In this document: positions 53,322-61,658 of the stretch, one piece after another | Numbering within the stretch: position 1 is the stretch's first letter | Layout: the number at the start of each line of letters is the position of its first letter | DNA from: Ancylobacter sp. TS-1 | GTDB lineage: Bacteria; Pseudomonadota; Alphaproteobacteria; Rhizobiales; Xanthobacteraceae | Direction: 5' to 3' | DNA length: 64,000 nucleotides | Assembly: GCF_009223885.1 (NCBI RefSeq) | Contig: NZ_CP045144.1 | Location: 62,001 to 126,000 of the forward strand | The notes under the pieces: generated by a model | The model's input: only the letters and a program-made list of their open reading frames with translations | Database searches by the model: none | What the model was told of the DNA's origin: nothing | Program-made: the position numbers and the translations under genes

Positions 53322-54008
53322 ATGAGCGAGACGACACCCCTGCTGGCGCTGCCGCTGATCGCGGCGGCGCAGGCGCAGAAGCACGTGACCCATAACGAGG
53401 CGCTGCTGCGGCTCGACGCGCTGGCGCAGCTTTGCGTGCGCGAGCGCAGCCTCACCTCCCCGCCGGCCGATCCCGTGCCGGGCGAGCGCTACATCGTGGC
53501 GGCCGGCGCCACCGGCGACTGGGCCGGCCATGAGGGCGAGGTGGCGCTCCACGACGCCGGCTGGCGCTTTCTCGTCCCCGGCGCCGGCTGGCGCGCCTAT
53601 GTCGAGGCCGAGGGGCGCACGCTGACCCATGACGGCATCGGCTGGCGCGATCTTCTCGCCGCCACGCCCGGCGGCGGCGTGCGGCTGTGCGCGGCGGAGG
53701 AGGAGCTCGATCTCGCCGGTGCCGTCGTCGAGGCCACGCTCGCCATCCCGAACCGCGCCATCGGCCTCGCCGTCGCCAGCCGCACGCTGGCGGCGGTGAC
53801 CGGCGCCACCGCCTATGAGGTCGGCATCGCCGGGGAGACCTCGAAATTCGGCGGGCTGCTAAGCGTGGCGCCGGGGGCGACCAATGTCGGCGTCATCGGC
53901 CCGCAGGCCTTCTACGCCGACACGCCGCTGCGCGTCACCGCGCTGGGCGGCGCCTTCACCGGGGGGCGGGTGCGCCTCGTCCTCTCCTACCTCGCCTTCG
54001 ACATCTGA
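53322..54008 (+). CDS. DUF2793 protein, GhsA-like spike/fibre
   Basis: 228 residues. The N-terminal PLLALPLIAAAQAQKHVTHNEALLRLDALAQL is the DUF2793 hallmark, shared with the head-spike protein GhsA of R. capsulatus GTA. The middle contains GERYIVAAGATGDWAGHEGEVA; the C-terminal ~100 residues look like a beta-rich receptor-binding domain. It follows g15 directly, 26 bases away. Confidence 0.9.
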   Translation: MSETTPLLALPLIAAAQAQKHVTHNEALLRLDALAQLCVRERSLTSPPADPVPGERYIVAAGATGDWAGHEGEVALHDAGWRFLVPGAGWRAYVEAEGRTLTHDGIGWRDLLAATPGGGVRLCAAEEELDLAGAVVEATLAIPNRAIGLAVASRTLAAVTGATAYEVGIAGETSKFGGLLSVAPGATNVGVIGPQAFYADTPLRVTALGGAFTGGRVRLVLSYLAFDI

Positions 54009-54035
54009 GCCCCACATCAGCCGCGGGAGACCCCC

Positions 54036-54341
54036 ATGCCCTACACTGCCGCCAAGGACCCCTGGCGGGGCCGCGCCCTCTCGCCCGCCGCGCTCGGCCG
54101 CTCCGGCGCGCTCGTGGTGCCGGACGACGCCAACGACCTGCCGCGCTATGCGCGCCTGCGCGTCTTCGTGCCGGCGACGCTGGCGAGCGCGGAGGTGCGC
54201 ATCCTGCCGCTCGACGCGGCGGACGACGCGCCGCTGACCCTGCCGGTGCCGCTGGGACAGGCGAGCGTGCTCGAATTCCTCGTCCGGCGCGTGCTGGCGA
54301 CCGGGACCACGGCCGGCCTCGTCATCCACCGGATCGACTGA
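54036..54341 (+). CDS. Spike base-like protein
   Basis: 101 residues, beta-rich. LVVPDDANDLPRYARLRVF and VLEFLVRRVLATGTTAGLVIHRID resemble the 'spike base' family (RCAP_rcc01079-type) that anchors GTA spikes. The assignment rests on this pattern and on position between the DUF2793 gene and the sugar-binding gene; it is likely but not proven. GGGAG precedes ATG 54036. Confidence 0.7.
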   Translation: MPYTAAKDPWRGRALSPAALGRSGALVVPDDANDLPRYARLRVFVPATLASAEVRILPLDAADDAPLTLPVPLGQASVLEFLVRRVLATGTTAGLVIHRID

Positions 54342-54342
54342 G

Positions 54343-55218
54343 ATGGCGGCATCCCTCGGAATGTCCCTCGACCTCGCCCGCCGCCGTCCGGCCGGCACGC
54401 CCGCGCCGCTCGATGGCTTCGCCGGCCAGATCTATGCCGCGTTCGGGCTGGAACGGCTGTTCTCCGCTTATGCCGGACCCTGCCTGCGGGTGCGGCGTTC
54501 CACCGACGACGCGCAGGCCGATATCGGCTTCGCCGGCCGGCGGCTCGACATGGCGGCGCTGCTCGCCTTCGTCGGCGCCGGCTCCGGCCATGTCGTCGCC
54601 TGGTACGACCAGAGCGGCAACGGGCGCCATGCCGAGCAGGCGGGCGCCGCCTACCAGCCGCGCCTCGTCAATGCCGGCGTGCCCGGCACCGGGCCGGGCG
54701 GCCGGCCGGCGATGACCTTCGACGGCAGCGACGATTTTCTCGAAATCGCCGCCAGCCTCGGCTTCTCCCGCGCCCAGCCGGCGGTCGCGATGGGGGCGGT
54801 GGCGCTGCGCGATCTGGCCGGCACCCGCATGATCGGGTTCGCGGCGGTCGGCGGCGGCGTGGTCAGCCGCGCGCAGCTCTCCGTGGGGACCGCCGTCGTG
54901 CCGGGAGGGCGGCGCCTGAACACGGATGCCTATGCCGACGTGCTCGGCCCGGCGATCGCCAGCGGGGCGTGGCGCCGCATCATCGGCCGGTGGCGCCCGG
55001 TGACGGCGCAGATCGACGCGGCGGTGGACGGCGCCGTCATTACCGGCGCATGGCACGGTCCCGGGCCCTTCGCCGACACCGACCAGAACCTGCCGGTCCG
55101 CGTCGGCTCGGGCCTCGGCTCCAGCTTCCATTCCGGCGGGCTGGCGGCCTTCGTCCTCGCGCAGGGCGCGCCGGACATCGCCACTCTCGACCGGGCGCTG
55201 GCGCGGCTGCTGCCGTGA
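54343..55218 (+). CDS. Arabinofuranosidase-B-catalytic-domain-like fibre protein
   Basis: 291 residues. The block LFSAYAGPCLRVRRSTDDAQADIGF, LDMAALLAFVGAGSGHVVAWYDQSGNGRHA matches the catalytic domain of fungal-type alpha-L-arabinofuranosidase B found in phage fibres; the C-terminal half is a LamG/jelly-roll-like beta region. It could bind or trim capsular or envelope sugars during GTA attachment. It starts two bases after the spike-base stop, so it is the third gene of the spike operon. Confidence 0.82.
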   Translation: MAASLGMSLDLARRRPAGTPAPLDGFAGQIYAAFGLERLFSAYAGPCLRVRRSTDDAQADIGFAGRRLDMAALLAFVGAGSGHVVAWYDQSGNGRHAEQAGAAYQPRLVNAGVPGTGPGGRPAMTFDGSDDFLEIAASLGFSRAQPAVAMGAVALRDLAGTRMIGFAAVGGGVVSRAQLSVGTAVVPGGRRLNTDAYADVLGPAIASGAWRRIIGRWRPVTAQIDAAVDGAVITGAWHGPGPFADTDQNLPVRVGSGLGSSFHSGGLAAFVLAQGAPDIATLDRALARLLP

Positions 55219-55228
55219 GGCGGCGCCG

Positions 55229-55726
55229 CTATTCGGCCGGGCCGGGGGCTTCGGACGGCGCCGGGCGCGGGGCGGGTGCCGCCGGCCGGGACAGGATGCG
55301 GGGCGCCGGGGCGGGCGCTGTCGATGATCCCGCCGCCGCGTCCGTGCCGGCGCGCGCGGCCATCGTCGCCGGCAGCCGGGGGCCGATGATCGTCGACGGC
55401 CGGGGCGCGGGTGCACGCGGGGTCAGGACCGGGCCGGCAGCGATGCGGCTGCGCGCTTCCTCGACCACGGTCGCCATGCGCTCGAAGCGGCGCAGGCGGG
55501 TGATCTCGCCATTGAGCCGGTCCAGCTCGTCGCCGATGGCGCGGCAGATGGCGCGGTAGCTTTCCTGGGTCAGCCGGTCGCGCATGTAGCCGAGGGTGCG
55601 GGCCTCGCCGCGCAGCGCAATCGGCGCGGCGGCGAGCAGCGCCTCGGCCTGCACCTGTCCCGAGCTGCGGCGGGCATCGTCGAAGATGCTCCTCAGATCG
55701 TCGACGAGCTTGTCATCCCTGGCCAT
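55229..55726 (-). CDS. Coiled-coil protein with Pro/Ala-rich tail, function unknown
   Basis: 165 residues. Helical N-terminus (DDKLVDDLRSIFDDARRSSG, LTQESYRAICRAIGDELDRLNGEITRLRRFERMATVVEEAR) and a disordered Ala/Pro tail. It lies on the opposite strand between fibre and lysis genes. GGGAGG lies upstream of ATG 55726. It shares the regulatory gap with the divergent lysis genes, so it may be under the same CtrA/DnaA control. Confidence 0.7.
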   Translation of the reverse strand: MARDDKLVDDLRSIFDDARRSSGQVQAEALLAAAPIALRGEARTLGYMRDRLTQESYRAICRAIGDELDRLNGEITRLRRFERMATVVEEARSRIAAGPVLTPRAPAPRPSTIIGPRLPATMAARAGTDAAAGSSTAPAPAPRILSRPAAPAPRPAPSEAPGPAE

Positions 55727-55826
55727 GCCGAGCGGACCTCCCTGATCGCGGAACCCACTGAACGGTGAGGACAAAATCGTCCGGCAAACTTCGCTGCGGC
55801 GCAACCGTGTCCCGGTAGTGTCGTGG

Positions 55827-55857
55827 TTAATGAATCGTTAACGCCCGGTTATCCACA
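55827..55857. promoter_or_regulatory. Perfect CtrA box and perfect DnaA box upstream of the lysis genes
   Basis: TTAATGAATCGTTAA (55827-55841) fits the CtrA consensus TTAA-N7-TTAA exactly. TTATCCACA (55849-55857), eight bases further, is a consensus DnaA box. They lie 17-47 bases before the endolysin start and about 100-130 bases before the divergent coiled-coil gene. Both sites match exactly in high-GC DNA, so chance is unlikely. CtrA control of GTA release is known in Rhodobacter; use here is inference. Confidence 0.75.
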
Positions 55858-55873
55858 GTTGCGGGAGCTTACC

Positions 55874-56662
55874 ATGACCGCGTCGAGCTTCGACGAGGCG
55901 ATCAGGCGCGTCCTCGTGCATGAGGGCGGCTATGCCGACCATCCCGCCGATCCCGGCGGGGCGACCATGAAGGGCATCACCCAGCGGGTCTATGACGGCT
56001 GGCGCTGCCGGCGCGGCGAGGAGGTGCGCGCCGTGCGCCTGATCGCGCCGGGCGAGGTCGCGGCGATCTATCGCCGGCAGTACTGGGAAGCCGTGCGCGC
56101 CGACGAACTGCCGGCCGGCGTCGATTATTGCGTGTTCGACGCGGCGGTGCATTCCGGCCCGGTGCAGGCGGCGAAATGGCTCCAGCGCGGGCTCGGCGTG
56201 GCGGCCGACGGGCAGGTCGGCGAGGCGACGCTGGCCGCGCTCGCCGGGGCGGATGCCGCCGCGCTCATCGAGGCGGTCTGCGAGCGCCGGCTCGCCATGC
56301 TGCGCGCGCTGAGGACCTTCCCGACCTTCGGCGCCGGATGGACCCGGCGCGTGAGCGAGGTGCGCGCGGCCGCCAGGGCGATGACGCGCGGCGGCGCACC
56401 CGCGCAGGTTGCAGAGGGGGCCGGCGGCAAGGCGCGGCCCGCCGATACGCGGCTCTCGCGCACCCCGGAGGGGGCGGGCGGGCTGATCGCCGGGGCGGGC
56501 ACGCTCGGCGCCATGGTGGCCGAGCAGGCCGACCGGCTGGCCCCGCTCGCCGCCTATGCCGGCCCGCTGAAATGGCTGTTCGCCGCGCTGGTGCTGGCCG
56601 GCGTCGGGCTGACGCTGCACGGCGCGCTCCGGCGCATCGCGGCCGGGGAGGGCGCGCGATGA
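55874..56662 (+). CDS. GH108 endolysin with C-terminal membrane helix
   Basis: 262 residues. GH108 N-acetylmuramidase: catalytic Glu in VLVHEGGYADHPADPGGATMKGIT, then YWEAVRADELP and the C-terminal peptidoglycan-binding-like LQRGLGVAADGQVGEATLAAL. A TM helix near the end (WLFAALVLAGVGLTLHGAL) could tether the enzyme. It would degrade the host wall for GTA release. GGGAG precedes ATG 55874. It is ATGA-coupled to the inner-membrane spanin gene. Confidence 0.92.
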   Translation: MTASSFDEAIRRVLVHEGGYADHPADPGGATMKGITQRVYDGWRCRRGEEVRAVRLIAPGEVAAIYRRQYWEAVRADELPAGVDYCVFDAAVHSGPVQAAKWLQRGLGVAADGQVGEATLAALAGADAAALIEAVCERRLAMLRALRTFPTFGAGWTRRVSEVRAAARAMTRGGAPAQVAEGAGGKARPADTRLSRTPEGAGGLIAGAGTLGAMVAEQADRLAPLAAYAGPLKWLFAALVLAGVGLTLHGALRRIAAGEGAR

Positions 56663-56931
56663 CGGCGCTGCTCGGCGTGCTGACAAGCCTGCTGTCGACC
56701 CTGCTGTCGAGCCCGCTCGGGCGGGCCGGCGTGCTGGCGCTGGCCGCGCTGGCGGCGGCCGGCTGGCTTTATCTCAAGGGACGCAGCGAGGGCCGCGAGG
56801 CCTGCCGGCTGGAGGGAGAACGCGATGTCGTGGAGACGATCGAGCGCGCGGATCGCGCGCGTGCTGACGCTGACCGGCGCAATGGCGTCGATGGCCGGCT
56901 GCGCGACGACGACGCCTTCCGCCGCGACTAG
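56659..56931 (+). CDS. Rz-like inner-membrane spanin (i-spanin)
   Basis: 90 residues: one N-terminal TM helix (GRAGVLALAALAAAGWLYL) and a charged periplasmic coiled-coil (RDVVETIERADRARADADRR), the layout of i-spanins that fuse inner and outer membranes in the last step of lysis. ATGA overlap with the endolysin gene. An o-spanin gene is nested in its second half in another frame, as in lambda Rz/Rz1. A holin role for the TM helix cannot be excluded. Confidence 0.8.
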   Translation: MTALLGVLTSLLSTLLSSPLGRAGVLALAALAAAGWLYLKGRSEGREACRLEGERDVVETIERADRARADADRRNGVDGRLRDDDAFRRD

Positions 56932-57055
56932 GGGCGCGTGCGGCGCCTTCCGGCCCATAAGCTGGGCGCGCGCCGACACCGACCCGACCATCCGGCAGGT
57001 GAAGGCGCACAATGCGGTAGGTCGGGAACTGTGCGGGTGGAGGGGCGGGAAATAG
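56825..57055 (+). CDS. Rz1-like outer-membrane lipoprotein spanin, nested
   Basis: 76 residues. Signal peptide with lipobox MAGC at residues 23-26 (SMAGCATTTP), so the mature lipoprotein is about 51 residues; C-terminal TIRQVKAHNAVGRELCGW is typical of alphaproteobacterial Rz1-like proteins. Starts inside the i-spanin gene in a +1 frame, with GGAGGGAG five bases before ATG 56825. Last gene of the GTA lysis module. Confidence 0.82.
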   Translation: MSWRRSSARIARVLTLTGAMASMAGCATTTPSAATRGACGAFRPISWARADTDPTIRQVKAHNAVGRELCGWRGGK

Positions 57056-57064
57056 GTTCACGCC

Positions 57065-57152
57065 GTCATCCCGGCCGCAGCGCAGCGAAGAGCCGGGATC
57101 GTGCGCCGCCGGCGGGACGATCCCGGATCGGCCGGCGGCTGTCCGGGATGAC
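57065..57152. repeat. Palindromic repeat, family A copy 4
   Basis: GTCATCCCGGCCGCAG to GTCCGGGATGAC with inner GCCGGGATCG / CGATCCCGGATC. Marks the right edge of the GTA cluster, ten bases after the spanin stop. Confidence 0.9.
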
Positions 57153-57250
57153 GGGAGACGACGAGGCACCCCGCACCTGACATCCGCGCCGCGCGGTGGC
57201 ATTCTGCCCGCGCCGCGCCTGCGTCGCGCGGTCAAGCGTGGGGAGTGGAC

Positions 57251-57952
57251 GTGCGCCTGCTCGTTGTCGAGGACGATCCCGATCTCAACCGGCAGCTCCA
57301 CGAGGCGCTGGTCGATGCCGGCTATGCCGTCGACCGCGCCCATGACGGCGAGGAGGGCCATTTCCTCGGCGATACCGAGCCCTACGACGCCGTGGTGCTC
57401 GACATCGGCCTGCCGAAGATGGACGGGCTGTCGGTGCTGGAGGCCTGGCGCCGCGAGGGGCGCAAGATGCCGGTGCTGATCCTCACCGCGCGCGACCGCT
57501 GGAGCGACAAGGTGCAAGGCTTCGACGCCGGCGCCGACGATTATGTCGCCAAGCCCTTCCACATGGAGGAGGTGCTGGCGAGGCTGCGCGCGCTGCTGCG
57601 CCGCTCGGCCGGGCATGCGGCGAGCGAACTGACCTGCGGGCCGGTCATGCTCGACACACGCTCGGGCCGGGTGACGGTGAACGGCAAGCAGGTGAAGCTG
57701 ACCTCGCACGAGCATCGGCTGCTCGCCTATCTCATGCACCATACCGGGCGGGTGGTCTCGCGCACCGAACTGGTCGAGCATCTCTACGATCAGGACTTCG
57801 ACCGCGATTCCAACACCATCGAGGTCTTCGTCGGCCGGCTGCGCAAGAAGCTCGACGTCGACGTGATCCAGACCGTGCGCGGGCTCGGCTACCTGCTGGT
57901 GCCGCCGGAGAATGCCCGTCAGGAGAACGCGCGTCAGGACGGTCCGCGCTGA
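57251..57952 (+). CDS. OmpR/PhoB-type response regulator, FeuP-like
   Basis: 233 residues. Receiver with phosphoacceptor Asp51 in VVLDIGLPKMDG and Lys in VAKPFHMEEV, then a winged-helix DNA-binding domain ending NTIEVFVGRLRKKLDVDVIQTVRGLGYLL. The wording closely resembles rhizobial FeuP, which controls cyclic glucan export or iron uptake genes depending on species. GGGGAG five bases before GTG 57251 sets the start. Coupled to the kinase gene by TGATG. Confidence 0.9.
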   Translation: MRLLVVEDDPDLNRQLHEALVDAGYAVDRAHDGEEGHFLGDTEPYDAVVLDIGLPKMDGLSVLEAWRREGRKMPVLILTARDRWSDKVQGFDAGADDYVAKPFHMEEVLARLRALLRRSAGHAASELTCGPVMLDTRSGRVTVNGKQVKLTSHEHRLLAYLMHHTGRVVSRTELVEHLYDQDFDRDSNTIEVFVGRLRKKLDVDVIQTVRGLGYLLVPPENARQENARQDGPR

Positions 57953-59337
57953 TGCGCGCCGGCTCGCTGGCGCTACGCCTGTTCGTCTCGGCGACGGTGG
58001 TCAGCGTCTGCGTGCTGCTGATCACCGGCTTCGCGCTGCATCAGGTCTATCGCGACGCGGTGGAGCGCGCCTTCGACCAGCGGCTCGACGTCTATCTCAA
58101 GACCATCGTGGCCGATGTCGCCAATTCCGCCTCCGGCACCATGCCGGAGCCGACGACGCTGGGCGACCCGCTGTTCAATTTCCCCATTTCCGGCTGGTAC
58201 TGGCAGATCACCCGCACCGACGGGCCGGCGCGGCAGGTGAAGACCTCGCGCTCGCTGCCCGAGGGCACGCTGCCGCCGCTGTTCGAGCGCGAGGGGCAGG
58301 CGGACCTGTCGGGCCTGCGCGAAGGCTATGGCAAGGGTCCGGCGGACCAGAAGCTGCGCATCGTCGAGCGTATCGTCGACCTTGGCGAGGACGGGCGCTA
58401 CGCGGTGGCGGTGGCGGCCGATTCCGGCGAGATCGAGGAGGAGGTGGAAGCCTTCGACCGCGCGCTGGCGGTGACGCTCGCCGTGCTTGGCGCGGCCTTC
58501 CTGCTCACCCTTGTCTTTCAGGTGCTGTTCGGCCTGCGCCCGCTCAAGCGCATGCTGGCCGCGCTGCACGCCGTGCGTACCGGCCGCGCCGACCGCATCG
58601 AGGGCGACTATCCCGTCGAGATCGCCCCGCTGGCGGCGGAGGTGAACGCGCTGATCGAGACCAATCGCGAAATCGTCGAGCGCGCCCGCACCCATGTCGG
58701 CAATCTCGCCCATGCGCTGAAGACCCCCATCTCCGTGCTGCAGAACGAGGCCGCGCGCACCGCCTCGCTGGCGCCCGGCGACGCGCTCGCCGGTAAGGTG
58801 GGCGAGCAGGCCGAGATCATGAAGGGGCAGGTGGCGCACCATCTCGAGCGCGCGCGCATGGCGGCGCGCGCCTCGGTCGTCACCACGGTGGAGGAGGTCG
58901 GCCCCATCGTGGAGCGGCTGGCGGGCACGCTCGGCAAGGTCTATCGCGGCAAGGGCGTCGCGGTGGAGGCGGAGGTCGCCGACGGCGTGCGCTTCCGCGG
59001 CGAGCGGCAGGACCTTGAGGAAATCCTCGGAAACCTCGTCGACAATGGCTGCAAATGGGCGCGCTCGCTGGTCGAGATCGCGGTGGCGCCGGTGCCGGAG
59101 ACACCAGGCGAGCGGGCCTATTTCGAGATCGTCATCGACGATGACGGGCCGGGCCTGACCCCGGCCGAACAGGCCGAGGCGCTCAAGCGCGGCAAGCGGC
59201 TCGACGAGACCGTGCCGGGCTCCGGGCTGGGGCTTTCCATCGTGTCGGAACTCGCCGCGCTCTATGGCGGGCGGCTGTCGCTCGACCGCTCGCCCTTCGG
59301 CGGGCTGCGCTGCGTCGTGCGGCTTCCGGCGGCCTGA
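57952..59337 (+). CDS. Sensor histidine kinase, FeuQ-like
   Basis: 461 residues. Two TM helices (about 8-30 and 170-192) bound a periplasmic sensor region of about 140 residues; a HAMP-like linker leads to the H-box NLAHALKTP with His254. N, G1 and G2 boxes are NLVDNGCKWA, DDDGPGL and GSGLGLSI. Partner of the adjacent FeuP-like regulator. The signal sensed is not known from sequence. Overlaps the regulator gene by one base. Confidence 0.92.
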   Translation: MRAGSLALRLFVSATVVSVCVLLITGFALHQVYRDAVERAFDQRLDVYLKTIVADVANSASGTMPEPTTLGDPLFNFPISGWYWQITRTDGPARQVKTSRSLPEGTLPPLFEREGQADLSGLREGYGKGPADQKLRIVERIVDLGEDGRYAVAVAADSGEIEEEVEAFDRALAVTLAVLGAAFLLTLVFQVLFGLRPLKRMLAALHAVRTGRADRIEGDYPVEIAPLAAEVNALIETNREIVERARTHVGNLAHALKTPISVLQNEAARTASLAPGDALAGKVGEQAEIMKGQVAHHLERARMAARASVVTTVEEVGPIVERLAGTLGKVYRGKGVAVEAEVADGVRFRGERQDLEEILGNLVDNGCKWARSLVEIAVAPVPETPGERAYFEIVIDDDGPGLTPAEQAEALKRGKRLDETVPGSGLGLSIVSELAALYGGRLSLDRSPFGGLRCVVRLPAA

Positions 59338-59430
59338 GGTGTCACGCTACAGGTGACGGGGCCGCGCTTTCGCCCTATTCCTCTCGCTTGGTGCCATTCA
59401 TTCCTTGAGCGAGCCGGAGGGTCTCTTTTC

Positions 59431-59898
59431 ATGCGCGCACACCATCTCGTGGCCATTGGCCTCATCGGCGGTGTCCTGGCGGGCTGCAGCACCGCCCAGG
59501 AGAATCCGAACACCGTGGGCGGAGCGGCCATCGGCGCGGTGGCGGGCGGCGTGATCGGACAGGTCGTCGGCCACAACACCGCCAGCACGCTTGTCGGCGC
59601 GGCGGTGGGCGGCCTCATCGGCGGCTCGATCGGCAACGCGCTGGACCAGGCGGACCGTGCCCGCGCCCGCGATGCCGAGAACCAGGCGCTGGAGAACGGC
59701 ACGCCCGGCGCGCCGGTGAGCTGGCGCGGCGAGAGCGGCGCCTACGGCACCATCGTGCCGGGCCCGACCTATGCGCGCGGCGGCTCGCCCAAGTGCCGCG
59801 AATTCACCCACACCATCTACATCAACGGCCAGCCGCAGACCGCGCGCGGCACCGCCTGCCGCAACCCGGACGGCACCTGGTCGCCGGTTTCCGGCTGA
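59431..59898 (+). CDS. Glycine-zipper 2TM lipoprotein (17-kDa surface antigen-like)
   Basis: 155 residues. Lipobox LAGC at residues 15-18 predicts an outer-membrane lipoprotein. A glycine zipper (VGGAAIGAVAGGVIGQVVG and VGAAVGGLIGGSIGNAL) and the C-terminal CREFTHTIYINGQPQTARGTACRNPDGTW with two cysteines match the rickettsial 17-kDa antigen family. It is likely structural for the envelope. GGAGG lies ten bases before ATG 59431. Confidence 0.9.
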   Translation: MRAHHLVAIGLIGGVLAGCSTAQENPNTVGGAAIGAVAGGVIGQVVGHNTASTLVGAAVGGLIGGSIGNALDQADRARARDAENQALENGTPGAPVSWRGESGAYGTIVPGPTYARGGSPKCREFTHTIYINGQPQTARGTACRNPDGTWSPVSG

Positions 59899-60033
59899 CG
59901 CGCGACCCGTGGCGGGCTGACGCAGGGCGCGCTCAGACTCGCGCGACTGTGAGCCTGCGGCGATCCGACTGGGGCGCATACGGATTGGCGCCGGCCTCCC
60001 GGTCGGCTACCTCAGCGCATTAGAGGAAGACTA

Positions 60034-61179
60034 ATGCTGCTGTGGATCGCCTTCTCGCTGATGACCGCCGCCGCCGTTCTGGCGGTGCTCTGGCCGTTGC
60101 GCACCGGCGCGGGCGTCGTGCCGGCCGGCTCGGCGCAGGCGGACCTTGCCGTCTACCGCGACCAGCTCGCCGAGATCGAGCGCGACCGCGCCTCCGGTCT
60201 CATCGGCGGCGCCGAGGGCGAGGCGGCGCGGGCCGAGGTCGCTCGCCGCATCCTGCGCGCCTCGGCCGAGACCGAGGCGGGGGGCGCCTTTGTCCGTGGC
60301 GCGGACCTGCGCCGCCGGGCGGTCGCGGTGATCGCGCTCATCGGGGTGCCGCTGCTGGCCGGCGGGCTCTATTTCTTCCTCGGCTCCCCGCTCTACCCGC
60401 CGCAGCCGCTGGCGCAGCGTCTGGAGGCGCGCCCCGACCAGTCCGACATCGCGATCCTGATCCGCAAGGTCGAGGGCCATCTGGAAGCCAACCCCGATGA
60501 CGGGCGCGGCTATGAGGTGGTGGCGCCGATCTATGCCCGGCTCGGCCGCATCGACGATGCGGTGCGGGCGTGGAACACCGCCATCCGCCTGCTGGGCTCC
60601 TCGCCGCAGCGCCAGACCGGACTCGGCGAGGCGCTGGTCGCGCAGGCCGGCGGCGTCGTCACGACCGAGGCCAAGGCCGCCTTCCAGGCGGCGCTTGCCG
60701 CGTCGCCAGGCGATCCCAAGGCGCGTTATTTCCTCGGCCTCGCCGCCGAGCAGGACGGCCAGCCGGCCGAGGCCGCGCGCATCTGGGGCGCGCTGGCGGC
60801 CGATTCGCCGCCCGACGCGCCCTGGCTCGGGCTGGTGCGCGAATCCCTTACCCGCGTCGGCGCTCCGCCGCCGGCGGCCGCGCAGGCGCCGGGGCAAGGG
60901 TCGGGTCCCGGCGCCGCCGACGTGGCGGCAGCCGAGAACCTCACCCCGGAACAGCGCCAGCAGATGGTGCGCGACATGGTCCAGCGCCTGTCCGACCGGC
61001 TGGCGCAGGACGGCGACGACATCGAGGGCTGGCTGCGGCTGATGCGCGCCTGGAACGTGCTCGGCGAGGCCGACAAGGCGAAGGCCGCCGCCGCGCAGGC
61101 CCGCACCCACTTCGCCAAGGATGACGGCGCGCTCGGGCGCATCGACGCGCTGGCCCGCGAACTCGGCCTCGGGAGCTGA
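60034..61179 (+). CDS. ccmI: Cytochrome c maturation protein CcmI
   Basis: 381 residues. Two TM helices (residues 2-21 and about 100-118) flank a cytoplasmic loop; the periplasmic C-terminal part is TPR-rich ([77 protein letters not shown]). CcmI delivers apocytochrome c to the CcmFH haem lyase. AGAGGAAG precedes ATG 60034. First gene of the ccm operon here. Confidence 0.94.
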   Translation: MLLWIAFSLMTAAAVLAVLWPLRTGAGVVPAGSAQADLAVYRDQLAEIERDRASGLIGGAEGEAARAEVARRILRASAETEAGGAFVRGADLRRRAVAVIALIGVPLLAGGLYFFLGSPLYPPQPLAQRLEARPDQSDIAILIRKVEGHLEANPDDGRGYEVVAPIYARLGRIDDAVRAWNTAIRLLGSSPQRQTGLGEALVAQAGGVVTTEAKAAFQAALAASPGDPKARYFLGLAAEQDGQPAEAARIWGALAADSPPDAPWLGLVRESLTRVGAPPPAAAQAPGQGSGPGAADVAAAENLTPEQRQQMVRDMVQRLSDRLAQDGDDIEGWLRLMRAWNVLGEADKAKAAAAQARTHFAKDDGALGRIDALARELGLGS

Positions 61180-61183
61180 CGCC

Positions 61184-61630
61184 ATGACCCGCAAGGGACG
61201 CCGCCTTCTGCTGATCTCCGGCGCGCTCGGTACGCTGGCGCTGGCCGCCGGCCTCGTGCTGTTCGCGCTGAACGACACCATCGTGTTCTTCCGCTCGCCG
61301 AGCGACATCGCCGCCGAGCGCACCGCGCCGGGCACCCGGCTGCGGCTCGGCGGGCTGGTGAAGGACGGCAGCGTCGTGAAGTCCGACAACACCCATGTGC
61401 GCTTCGTGGTGACGGATGGCGGGGCCGATCTCGCCGTGAACTATGTCGGCCTGCTGCCCGACCTCTTCCGCGAGGGACAGGGCGTGATCGCCGAGGGTAC
61501 CATGGCGCCCGACGGCACCTTCCGCGCCGACAGCGTGCTGGCCAAGCACGACGAGAACTACATGCCCAAGGAAGTCGCCGACGCCCTCAAGAAGCAGGGC
61601 GTGTGGAAGGAAGGGGAGGGCAAGCCGTGA
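61184..61630 (+). CDS. ccmE: Cytochrome c maturation haem chaperone CcmE
   Basis: 148 residues. N-terminal TM anchor, then an OB-fold domain: [19 protein letters not shown] and GQGVIAEG; the haem-binding His lies in [10 protein letters not shown], with the family's conserved Tyr. Carries haem covalently in the periplasm to CcmF. It follows ccmI by four bases. Confidence 0.96.
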   Translation: MTRKGRRLLLISGALGTLALAAGLVLFALNDTIVFFRSPSDIAAERTAPGTRLRLGGLVKDGSVVKSDNTHVRFVVTDGGADLAVNYVGLLPDLFREGQGVIAEGTMAPDGTFRADSVLAKHDENYMPKEVADALKKQGVWKEGEGKP

Positions 61631-61658
61631 GGGTTTTTCCGCGCCGCCTTTTTTCGGC

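Noticed and set aside
35545..57055. Active siphophage prophage instead of a GTA
   Set aside because: No integrase, excisionase, repressor, replication or antirepressor genes are visible, the gene order follows RcGTA, and the tape measure is very short. No tRNA or clear attachment sites flank the cluster.
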